Below are positions 21,278 to 30,731 of a stretch of DNA of 64,000 nucleotides, piece after piece (position 1 is the first letter of the stretch; every line of letters begins with the position of its first letter). Position numbers and translations under genes: made by a program. The stretch comes from Closterium sp. NIES-65 (Eukaryota; Streptophyta; Zygnematophyceae; Desmidiales; Closteriaceae). Below the pieces are notes generated by a model. The model was given only the letters and a program-made list of their open reading frames with translations, was not told where the DNA came from and did not search any database. The stretch spans positions 143,432-207,431 of the forward strand of contig CANXME010002501.1 of NCBI GenBank assembly GCA_948144175.1. The letters are read 5' to 3'.

Positions 21278-24200
21278 TCAAGAGGTGAGCAAGTGAGGCA
21301 AGACAGGCACAAGACCCAGCTGCGTGCAGAAGCGCTGATGATCACAAGGCGCAAGTGCCTTGGTGAAGACATCAGCAGTGTTGGCCTAAGAGGCCACGTA
21401 CGCAAGCCGCAACTGACCACGCTACTATAGCTCACCAGCAAGAAAGTAGCGAAGAGCAATGTGCTTTGTTCTGTGCTCCAGTCTCTGCTCTCGACACAAG
21501 GCCAGCATGGCCTTGTTGTCTACGTACAGGACTGGAGGAGAACGAGACTGCTCTCCAAGGTCGGTCAGCAGGTAGGTGAGCCAGCAAAGCTCCTGTGCAG
21601 CCATGGCCCCGGCGTAGATCTCAGCCTCACAACTGGAGCCGAGAACAGAAGACGAGCGAGTAGCCCGCCACGAAACAGAGCCGGAACCAAGGCTGAAGGT
21701 GTAGCCCTATGACGACCGTTGCGTAGCCTGGTCGTCAGCCCAAGAAGCGTCCGCGTGCCAAGTGAGGACCACTGGACTCCGCCCTCCAAGCACTAGCCCC
21801 ATGCACGACGTACTGCACAAGTAGCGCAACACCCTCTTCGCTGCAGCCATGTGCTCTGGTCGGTGTCTACCAGGAGCAACATAGCGTGCGAGAATGCTAA
21901 GAGGGTATGCAAGGTCAGGTCGAGTGCAGGTCATCAGGTACATGAGGCAGCCAACAAGCTCTGGATACGGGCCACTCGACTCTACGGACTCATCTGAAGG
22001 CAGAGCTGAGAGCGAGTGGCGAGTAGGCAGAGGAGTGGCCTGAGGCGAGGAGTACGTGAAGCCGAAGCGCTGAAGGACCTGCTGCACCATGTGTGACTGA
22101 GTCAGAGTAATGGTGCGCTGTGCTCTGTCCCGGGTGATCTGCAAGCCAAGGTAGCTGCGCAGTTCACCCAGGTCTGTGCACGTGTGTCTTATCTGCAGCT
22201 CGGACTTCACGTAGGCGAGTCCAGCAGTGTCAGCTGTGGCAAAGACCAAGTCGTCGACGTACACGAGGATGTAGAACGGCGGCAGAGAGGTGTCGGTGCG
22301 CAGAAACAGCGACGGGTCGGCAGTAGAAGGAGCAAACCCAAGAGCCGCAAGCGTAGTCCTCAGTGTGTCGTGCCACTCACGTGGCGCCTGGCGGAGACCG
22401 TAGACTGGACGCCGGAGACTCCACTGGGTACCAGGAGGGAAAGACCCAGTGAAGCCAGGTGGGCGGCGCAGCCAGATCTCCTCGTGCAGGCTGCCCTGCA
22501 AGAAAGCTGTGCTGAAGTCAAGAGAGTGCAGCTCGTAGTCACGGTGAGCAGCAACGTGCAGCAGTACCCAAAGAGTGGTCATCTTTGGGGTGGGAGAGAA
22601 GGTCTGAAAGTAGTCAACTCCCTGCCGTTGACTGAAGCCACGAGCCACGTAACGCGCCTTGAAGACAGGCGGAGAACCCGGCAGCCGCTTCACCCTGAAG
22701 ATCCACATGCCACTGACGATGTTCGCCCCAGGAGGGGGGACAGTGTCAACGTAGGTGCCTGTGGACTTCCAGGAAGCCATCTCTGCATCCATAGCTGCCT
22801 GCCACTGAGAGGAGTAGGGACCCTCTATCGCCTCCGCGTAAGAGCGTGGAGTCGGGATGTCAAGTGCATCCGGGTCTCCCTCAGGGGTAAGCAGTACGGA
22901 CACGAGATGAGGTGAAGCAGCTGCCAAGCACTGGAACTCCTCCTGCGTGTCCTCAAGGACGTCCGTGCCAAGGGCACACTCACCCCCGACAGATGGAGGA
23001 CAGACAGACTCAGACTCAGCGACAAGACTAGCAGCGTAGTCTAGACGGCAGCGCGCAGCGAAGTCGACGAGCTCAGTAACTAGGGCAGACGCAGTAGTGG
23101 ACTCTAAAGAAGGGTCACTGACGACAGTAGCCAGGAGACGCGTGACAGTAGGACTGGCAGCACGAAGAGAGTCCGACTCCGGGTCGGCAAAAACAGGAAG
23201 AGAAGACTCAGGAGGGCAAGGCAAAGGGGCACGCAGAGGAGCAGTGGACGGACGCAGAGACATCCTGTGCATGCCAGGGACAGGAGGAGGACGCTGACGC
23301 GAACCACGACCACTAGCGCGAGCAGCACGGACAGGTGACGCAGGGCGAGACGCAGGCTCACGACGCTCAGTAAGACCTCCAGTAGGACCAGTGTAGGGAG
23401 AAGGAGCAGGCAAAGAGGAGGTAGGCTGCGACTGTAACTGTGACGAGACTGGCTGTGGACATGCTAAAGAAGGAGGAGGACCAGTAGAAGGCAGAAGACC
23501 AAGAACCTGCTGCAAGAGTGGAACGAAGTACGGTCGAGGCCGCGCGGCAACGCTAGACTCAGCAGGGACAGCACCAGTACCCCCAGCAGGAGCACCCGCT
23601 CCAGCTGCACCTCCAGTAGCGCCAGAACCTCCAGCAGGACCAGGAGTACCCGCAGCAGTACCGCCAGCAGTAGTCTCAGCTCCAACACCCTCAGCAACGC
23701 CAGCTCCAGTCGAACCCGCAGGCCCAGCAGCTCCAGTACTCCCAGTACGAGCACCTCCGGGACCCGCGACAGCAGCACCCTCAGTAGCCGAAGAACCTCC
23801 AGCACCAGCAGCACGCCTCCAGCGCCGGGTAAACCACTCGCGCAGCTCCCGTGGAGAGAGTGGCTCCCGCAGAGACAAAGCACCCGGAGCACCTCCAAGC
23901 GCAGCACCCCCAGGCTCAGCACCCCCAGGCTCAGCACCCCCACGCTCTGCACCCCCAGGCGCAGCACCCTAAGACTCAGCACCCCCAGGCTCAGCACCCC
24001 CAGGCTCAGCACCCCCAGGCTCAGCACCCCCAGTCGCAGCACCCCTAGGCTCAGCACCCTCAGGCTCAGCACCCCCAGTCGCAGCACCCCCAGGCTCAGC
24101 ACCCTCAGCAGCACCAGAGTCACCAGTGACCTCGACAGGCTCGACTGCGTCTACCTGGGACACACCTGAAGGGGACGGACCCTGTGGGGGGAGGGGGTCT

Positions 24201-25998
24201 ATCGGAGGGGGACCTGGTATAAGGAAGAGCGGCGGCGGGGGGAGGGACGGAGTGCGGTAGGGGAAGAGGCGGTAGTAGGGGACCGACTCGTCAAACGTGA
24301 CGTCCTGGGAGGACAGAACACGGCGAGAGGTGGGGTGGTAGAACTGCCACCCAGGCGTGTCAGGGGGGAACCCCAGGAAGACGCAAGGAGCAGCACGAGG
24401 GGACAGCTTGTCCGCAGACAAGTCGCGGACAAACGCCCGAGATCCCCAGACCCGGAACGCCGACGCATCGCCAACCTTCCCCGTCCATAGCAAGGCTGGG
24501 GAGGTCTCCGGCCTGGAGACCCTGGGGTGTAGGTTGATCTGATGCGCCGCGTACCTCACCGCAAACGGCCACAGAAAATGGGGAGCAGCCGCATGCATCA
24601 TAGACGTACGAGCGACGTCCATGACCATGCCGAAGCGGCGCTCAGCAATCCCATTTTGCTGCGGGGAGTCCGGAAGCGTGAAGGTCTGACGGATTCCGCG
24701 TGCACGACATTAGGCTCTCAAAAGGCCAGAAGAAAACTCTCCGCCTCTGTTCGAGTGCAGACGCAGAATAGGAAAGTCCGAGCCAAAGCTCTGCCTGAGC
24801 TGGAGACGAGCTGCGCGGATCCAGTCGATCAGCACCTCAGTGACATCACCCTTGCTGCGCAAGGGGAAGACTGTGGTGTAACGCGAGTAGTCGTCAACAA
24901 CAAGCAGGAAGTAGCGCTCGTGACCCTGTCCACGGACGCGGGCTGGGCCCCACACGTCCATGTGAAGCGTCTGCAACGGGGCCTCTGTCGGAGGAAACTG
25001 GGAGGAGTGAGGGGCAGCCCGCTGGCGCCCCTCGACACAGGGGACACAGGTAGGGCCAGGGCCCTGAGGAAGGGGAGGGAGGGACCGAGGGAGACCAGAA
25101 ACAAGAAGACGGGAGGCCATGCCTCTGAGCCGAAGCAGAGAGGGGTGACCAAGGCGGTGGTGCCAGAGGAGAGTCTCGTGAGACAGGAGACGACACGAAC
25201 AGGGGGCAGACTCAGGACCAGACCTGGACGCTGCAGTAAGCACCTGACCCGACCAGACTCAACAACCGGAGGAGACGGAGTGGTCAGTGTGTAAAGGCTC
25301 GACCCCGGCCGACGGGTAAACGTAGCCAGGTGTCGGCCTGTGCTAGCCTCTGTGCAGTGCGTCACCCGCTGACGCGCAGGAGTGAACTGGTGTACTCCCC
25401 CATCCTGTAGGTCAGCACCACTCACCAAGTTCGTAGAGAACGAGGGGAGGTAGAGACCAGACAGGGTGCTAGAGGGAGCCGCCGGACACGGGAGGACTGT
25501 GGAGAAGTGAGACAGGACAGGACCCCCAGAGGGGTCAGCCAGAGACACCGCAACCGGCCGACTAAGCGGCGTGAGTGTGGTGCGGTCCCGAAAGAAGGAG
25601 CGAGAAACCCCAGAGTCAAGGGTGAAGGTGAGGGAGGCCGAAGCCGACGTAGTACCTAAGCACATAGGGCAGCCGCCTCACCTGTACCTAGAGCAGCAGC
25701 CTCAATGCCTGGGTCGGGCGGGAAACACCGGTAACAGTCACCCTCATCACTAATAGACACAGCATACATGGCAGAAAGGATAGCATCAAAATCAAGATCA
25801 TAGATGGCAACGCCCGCCCTAGACAGCTCGCCCCAGCGAGGGATCTCTGTGGCCTCCGGGAACTGGTGACGCCAAGCGTCCGTCAGGCGGCCAAAGCAGC
25901 GCTGGGTGGGGTGCGCACCCCCACACTGCTCACCCGCACGGTCGCCGGTGCGCAGGACGTAGGTGCACGGACCAAAACCCCCACCCCGCTGGCGTGCA
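21278..25998 (-). pseudogene. Copia gag C-terminus and pol of element D
   Basis: Gag C-terminus with CTYVLRTGDRAGEQC...H...CFGRLTDAW, protease TLDSGVSRSFF, GAG-pre-integrase ETLLWHHRLGHP, integrase (HMDVWGP; HSNRGGEF; NGIAERR), a conserved QDVTFDES segment, a GGAEP-rich linker, PREL(R)EWF, RT (KARYVARGFSQRQGVDYF, LVYVDDLVFA) and RNase H (HADASWADD, EAEIYA, YVDNKA). Breaks: TAA at the gag end (about 26.0 kb), TAG near 25.66 kb, frameshift near 25.24 kb, TAA after LLRA (about 24.71 kb), TAG at 21.71 kb in RNase H, and two later stops. The integrase second Asp is Asn. The RT active site is intact. Confidence 0.9.
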
Positions 25999-26000
25999 GT

Positions 26001-27119
26001 TTACCACTCACGGAGCTGCTGAGGTGACAGGGTCTCACGACCGCGCTGCTGCTGCTGGCGTGGACCACCACCAGAGCCACTCCTCTGCGTGGACCCGCGA
26101 CCAGCTCCACCGCCACCCCCGCCGCCTCCGCTACTACCGCCGCCTCCGCCGCCTCCTCCACCGCCGCCACCTCCGCCACCTCCGTTCCCACCGCCACCGC
26201 CGCCGCCGCCTCCGCCTCCACTGCCGCCACCGACACCTCCACCCCCACCACCACTCCCACCGCCACCCCCACTCCCCCCGCCGCCTCCACCTCCACCTCC
26301 ACCGGCCCCGCTCGCCCCTCCAGTGCCCCTGCCCCCCTTGCCCTTGCCAGAGCGGCGTCTCCCGCTAGGGGCAGACGCCGCACCGACCGACTCAAGACCA
26401 AGGAGGTCGGCCGCAGCAGCAGAGGCAACAGAGGGCAGAAGGGGGGAGGGGGAACACCCCTCAAAGATGGGGGTGCGCGGGTCACCACGAGAGGCCCCTA
26501 CAGCGACTATGCTCTTCTCGGCCGCTAGGAGGGACTTCTCGAGGAGGTCAACAGTGAGGGTGGTGGGACAGACCGAGAGGAAGTGGTCCCTGACTACGCG
26601 AAGGGAGTCAGGGAGGCGAGTGACTATGTAGTAGAGAGTGATGTACATGGGGGGGGGGTTCTTGGCGCAGAAGTCAGCAGGAAGCGCAGCGCGGTAGCGA
26701 GTGTCACTAGTGCGGAGGTGCGTAATGAGGTCAACAACTGTGGGAAAGGCAGTAAGGTCAGGGAAGAGGTACGGTAGCATGAGACGGCTCAGTGCAGCAG
26801 TGGCAGGGGAGGAGTAGCGTGCAACTACAGCGTCGTATAAGGTCTGAGCACTCTTGTACTGACTAAAGTGCGCGCGCTCAGTGGTAGGTAGGTGGCGACG
26901 CACAGCAAGACGTGCAGCAGCATCGCGCGTGGCCCACTGGGAGCGAACAGTGGCATCAGCGTCAGCAGCAGGGGCAGGGGAGGCGCCAGAGGTGAGGTCA
27001 AAGAGGGAGAGACCGTTTGCCCTATCGCACTGTAGGAAAAGCTGCAGGTCATCTACCCAGACCTCAAAGTCAATGGCCCGACCCTCAGCGTCAAAAGCGA
27101 GAACACTGGGGGTGGCCAT
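26001..27119 (-). pseudogene. Copia gag N-terminal domain (element D)
   Basis: A 372-residue frame starting MATPSVLAFDAEGRAIDF, a typical copia/UBN2-type capsid start. It contains WATRDAAARLAVRRHLP and LTHLRTSD-like helices, RLPDSLRVVRDHFLS, then a basic GRRRSGKGKGGRG tract and about 80 Gly-rich residues. It ends TLSPQQLREW and a TAA, where element E has a Tyr codon. The frame would otherwise continue into the Cys/His domain. The role in intact elements is to form the virus-like particle and bind RNA. The Gly-rich stretch comes from GCC/CCA triplet expansion. Confidence 0.85.
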
Positions 27120-27983
27120 GACAGCAGTAGACTAGCAGCACTAACTGTAGGACAGGGGCAGTGCAATGACAGGAGCGCTGCTCTCACCAGACAGGGCTGT
27201 TCGGGCAGCTCAGCAGCACAGCAGCTCGGGCGACTCGGACGGCTCAGTAGCAACTGCGGCTCTGCGGCACCAGCGGCTCGGCTCCTCAGCGGCTCAGGCG
27301 GCTCGGGCGGCTCGGGCGGCTCGGGCGGCTCGGGCGGCTCGGGCGGTTCGGGCGCCTCGGGCGGCTCGGGCGGCTTAGGCGGCTCGGGCGGAACGGGCGG
27401 CTTGGGCTGCTTCGCGGTGCGGGCGGCTCGGTGGCGTAGGGCGGCTGGGCCGCTGGTAGGGCGGCGGGGCCGCAAGGTAGGTGGCGGGGCCGCAGCGGGA
27501 GGGGCGGCGGGGCCGCAGCGAGGGGCGGCGGGGCCGCAGCGAGAGGGGCGTCGGGGCCGCAGCGAAGGGCGGCGGGGCCGCAATGAAGGGCGGCGGGGCC
27601 GCAGCGAAGGGCGGCGGGGCCGCAGTGAAGGGCGGCGGGGCCGCAGTGAAGGGCGGCGGGGCCGCAGCGAAGGGCGGCGGGGCTGCAGTGAAGGGCGGCG
27701 GGGCCGCAGTGAAGGGTGGCGGGGCCGCAGCGAAGGGCGGCGGGGCCGGAACAAGGCGGCGCCTGGCGCGTAGGGTTAGGCGACGGGGCCGCTAGGGCGA
27801 TGGGGCCGCTAGGGCAACGGGGCCGCTAGGGCGACGCGGCCGCTAGGGCGGCGCGACGCAGTCGCTAGGGCGGCTTGACGAGATGAGAGAGAGGAGCGCG
27901 ACTCGGGCTGAGCGCGTTCCGGGCAGAAGAAAAAAAAAGTTTCGACTTGGTGGGCCCTTGGCACAGTTCCCACTAGGGAACCT
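27120..27983 (-). other. GC-rich repeat leader of element D
   Basis: The leader between primer site and gag start. It contains GGCTCGGGC repeats (27.28-27.40 kb) and an array of about a dozen GGCGGGGCCGCAG-type units (27.43-27.76 kb). Apparent ORFs on both strands are repeat shadows. Confidence 0.75.
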
Positions 27984-27995
27984 GCTCTGATACCA
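27984..27995 (-). other. Primer-binding site of element D
   Basis: Perfect minus-strand TGGTATCAGAGC immediately after the 5' LTR, complementary to the 3' end of plant initiator tRNA-Met. Confidence 0.92.
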
Positions 27996-28126
27996 TGAGA
28001 AAACTGAAACGAGAATGATTGAACTATGAATGAACTGAGTACAAGTACTAACCCTAATTGGGTTGTACCCCTTATGGGCTACCCCACTATAGCCTACACA
28101 ATAAGCACAAACTATATGTTCTGACA
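27996..28126 (-). repeat. 5' LTR of copia element D
   Basis: 131-bp direct copy of 20937-21067, with TG...CA ends in minus orientation. Confidence 0.92.
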
Positions 28127-28361
28127 ATAGATAATAAACCAAGATGATGGAGCCCTTTGTTAGATGCTTAAAGCCAACAGCTAAAATTGTGGCCCCCCAC
28201 CTTCTAGTGGGTCCACTTGAAATCTCATACTAGCTTTGTAATGCTTCTGAAATTCAAAGTGTTGTTCTATTGTGTTTTTCACACACGTTCGACTTCACAA
28301 AAAAAAACTACAAAATTCGTCGCAAACATGTGCAAATACGTCGCAAGTTTGCGACGTGCAC
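28127..28361. other. Spacer left of RNase H fragment
   Basis: Mixed, fairly AT-rich sequence with short repeats of CGTCGCAA near 28.32-28.35 kb. No gene recognised. Confidence 0.4.
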
Positions 28362-28866
28362 GCTGTGCTTGGTCGGCTACGTGGACGCCGACGACGCGGG
28401 CGACAAGCAGACCCGGACAAGCACGGGTGGCTATGTGTTCGTCTTCGGAGGGGCCGCAGTTTCCTGGTCGAGCCAGCGCATCAAGTGTGCGACGCTCTCC
28501 TCGACCGAATCGGAGTACGTTGCGGCCACGGAAGCTGGCAAGGAGGCTCGTCGACTTCATTTCATCCTTGCAGAGTTCCAACTGTTGGACCCTAGGATGC
28601 CGTCTGTGGACAACCAGTCGGCCATTGCTGTCGCGGAAGGCTTGGGGCTTAACTGCAACCTCAAGCACATGGAGCGACGTTATGCCTGGCTGCAGCAGAT
28701 GGTGAAGCATGGGAAGATTGCGCTAAAGTACATCCCCACCTCTGAGCAGCCGGCAGACTTCCTGACGAAGGGGCTGCACTTTTCGGCCTTCAACCGGTGC
28801 TCCGTCGCGATTGGCCAAGTTCGTCTGGCTGACGTCGGCGACAGTGATGACGATGTGAAGCACTAG
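28362..28866 (+). pseudogene. Isolated copia RNase H fragment
   Basis: A plus-strand frame reads VGYVDADDAGDKQTRTSTGGY, CATLSSTESEYVAA, VDNQSAIAVAEGLG, IPTSEQPADFLTKGLH and VGDSDDD, then stops at 28866. The Asp, Glu and Asp of the RNase H active site are all present and the frame is uninterrupted, unlike every other pol piece here. It is close to the RNase H of element I. RT and everything upstream are missing. A start codon at 28270 would add about 30 residues of non-copia sequence. The tail after the stop resembles that of element I. Confidence 0.8.
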
Positions 28867-29805
28867 GTGCCGTGCCCTTATGCACGGCTGGAGCGGTGAC
28901 TGGCGTGCTGTATGTTGTGTGCACGCTGACGAAGGATTTTCTCAGTGTATTCTATCCCTTGGGTTCTGGGTGGGCCTTGTGCGTGGGGTGCCCAAGCGTG
29001 AGTGCGGCAGGGGAGTGTTGAAGGAAATTGGCCCCGCCCTCGCATGGGCAAAATTGGCTTCGTGGTCGGGTGTGCGGGAGGTGCAGCCAACCTTCTACAG
29101 GAGTACAAGGGTTGCCTGTACACGAGGTGTACTAGGGAATCTTTGCAAGAGTAGCAGAAGCAACCGCGAGTGCATCACAGAGGTTTGCGGGTGTTCGTAT
29201 GCGCAGGGTCGCGTCTGACCCTGCGCACCCTTGAGACTGCACATGCGAATTTTGGCCAGAAATTCGAATGTGCCTTAATTTTGACCAATCAGGAGCTGAC
29301 ATTTTGAAATATTGACTGAGGTGTTCGACAAAGGTGTTCGACGAAGGTCATCGAGCCGCGACGACGAAGGTCGTCAACTGGTAATGACGAAGGTCATCAT
29401 CCTGCAGGGCTGTCAAGGACTTTACCTGGTTGACCAGGTTACCTGCTCGACGAGGTTCCGCGGAGGGTCGTCGTCGAGGTTGCTGTAGCGTAGTCCACCG
29501 ACATGGCAGCACGTGGTTGACGTGGCTCATCAGGTGCAACCGTCAGCATGTGGCTGACAACCTGCGCAATGTGCTCGACAGTGCACGTCGTGCATAACTG
29601 TCTACAAGCACCTGCGAAGTAGGTGCTTGCGCATGCGCTTACAATCACCTGCGGATGCAGTGCTGGCAAGCCGCGCGGATGCAGCATTGGCAAGCCGCGC
29701 GGGTGCAGCGTTGGCAGGCCGCCATTCTGCAGCGTTGGCAAGTCGCACACAAGCTGCATTGACAAACCGTGGAGATGCTGCGTTGGCAGGTCGAAAACTC
29801 TGTCA
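28867..29805 (+). other. 3' tail of the RNase H fragment with minisatellite
   Basis: Non-coding tail, probably the 3' untranslated region or LTR of the element I family. GACGAAGGTC repeats occur at 29.33-29.40 kb, and about six 24-27 bp units built around GATGCAGCATTGGCAAGC occur at 29.64-29.80 kb. It ends at the LTR of element J. Confidence 0.5.
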
Positions 29806-29930
29806 TGTCAAACTTATATGCTATAGTCTTTGTAGGCTGTAGTGGGGTAGACTATATGGGGTACAACATTTCTAGGTTTTCCTACTTGTACCCACCTGCT
29901 TGCTAGTTCATTCATTCCTCATTCTTCACA
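29806..29930 (+). repeat. 5' LTR of copia element J
   Basis: 125-bp LTR in plus orientation, beginning TGTCAAAC and ending CTTCACA, followed at once by a perfect primer site. TGTCA precedes it. Confidence 0.85.
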
Positions 29931-29942
29931 TGGTATCAGAGC
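29931..29942 (+). other. Primer-binding site of element J
   Basis: Perfect TGGTATCAGAGC directly after the LTR. Confidence 0.9.
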
Positions 29943-30112
29943 GGTCTTGGATCCGATTCCCGGTGTATGCACATGTAGGCCGGTGCCGCTGTGCTTAGTC
30001 CTGGGCCTCCCAGTGTGGGGGGGTGTCAGTAGATCTGCACTGTGGATGCCCGATTGATCCTTGAGAGGGTTACAGGCGCGTTCGCCTGGAGGGTTATGGG
30101 CGCACTGACCCG
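29943..30112 (+). repeat. TRIM-derived segment in the leader of J
   Basis: This stretch matches the TRIM interior (CCGATTCCCGGTGTATGC..., then TGTGGGGGGG) and about the first 95 bp of the TRIM LTR (TGTCAGTAGATCTGCACTG...), then stops at GCACTGACCCG. The TRIM half-LTR ahead of the primer site is replaced by the LTR of J. This is what a template switch at the primer-site boundary would leave. Confidence 0.8.
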
Positions 30113-30689
30113 TCGCCGCCCCCTCTAGGCCCCTTACGGCCCCTTCGCGGCCTCGTCGCCGCCCCTCTAGGCCCCTTGCGGCCCCTCTGCGGCCCCGTCG
30201 CCGCCCCTAGCGGCCCCGTCGCCGCCCCTAGAGGCCCCGTCGCCGCCCTTCGCGGCCACCTCGCCACCCTTAGCGGCCCCGTCGCCGCCCCTAACGGCCC
30301 CATCGCCGCCTCTACTGGCCCCATCGCCGCCTCTACCCGGCCCCGTCGCCGCCTCTACCGGCCCCTTCACCGTTGGGCAGCCCAGCAGCTGAGCAGCCGA
30401 ACCACCCAGGAGCCGAGCCGCCGAGCCGCCCAGCAGCCGAGCCGCCGAGCCGCCGAGCCACCCAGCAACCGAGCCGCCGAGCCACCCAGCAGCCGAGCCG
30501 CCCAACAGCCGAGCCGCCGAGCCGCCAAGCAGCCGAGCCGCCGAGCCGCCCAGCAACCGAGCCGCCGAGCCGCCCAGAAGCCGAGTCGCCGAGCCACCCT
30601 GCCGTCGAGCCGCTACTGTTCCTACCGGCGCGCCCCGGCCCTACTTACTCGGACTGGTGAGATCACTCCCTGCTAGGCCACTGCAGTCA
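30113..30689 (+). other. GC-rich repeat leader of element J
   Basis: GGCCCCGTCGCCGCC-type units (30.11-30.36 kb), then GAGCCGCC/CAGCAGCC units (30.38-30.60 kb). No real coding region. The gag start codon follows at 30690. Confidence 0.7.
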
Positions 30690-30731
30690 TGGCTACCCCC
30701 AGTGTCCTTACCTTTGATGCTGAGGAAAGTC

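Larger units (their letters stand above)
20937..28126 (-). mobile_element. Full-length Ty1/copia element D
   Basis: A 7.2-kb element with 131-bp LTRs, an intact primer site, a GC-rich leader, gag, protease, integrase, linker, RT, RNase H and a polypurine tract in canonical copia order. The flanks read ATATA and ATAGA, so the target duplication is at best imperfect. The LTRs are nearly identical, implying recent insertion, yet the coding region has at least six in-frame stops. It must have depended on other copies or decayed quickly. Confidence 0.92.
29806..30727 (+). mobile_element. 5' end of copia element J, joined to inverted element E
   Basis: LTR, primer site, leader and the first codons of gag (MATPSVLTFDAE from 30690) in plus orientation. 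At about 30725-30731 it changes to the minus-strand RNase H of element E. The remainder of J is missing. Confidence 0.8.

Noticed and set aside
27402-27795. GRRG(R/C)SE repeat ORFs on the plus strand
   Set aside because: Shadows of the GGCGGGGCCGC array in the leader of element D.
28270-28361. N-terminal extension of the RNase H ORF as a domesticated gene start
   Set aside because: The 30 residues have no similarity to copia pol and contain AT-rich, repeat-like sequence; probably a chance start codon.
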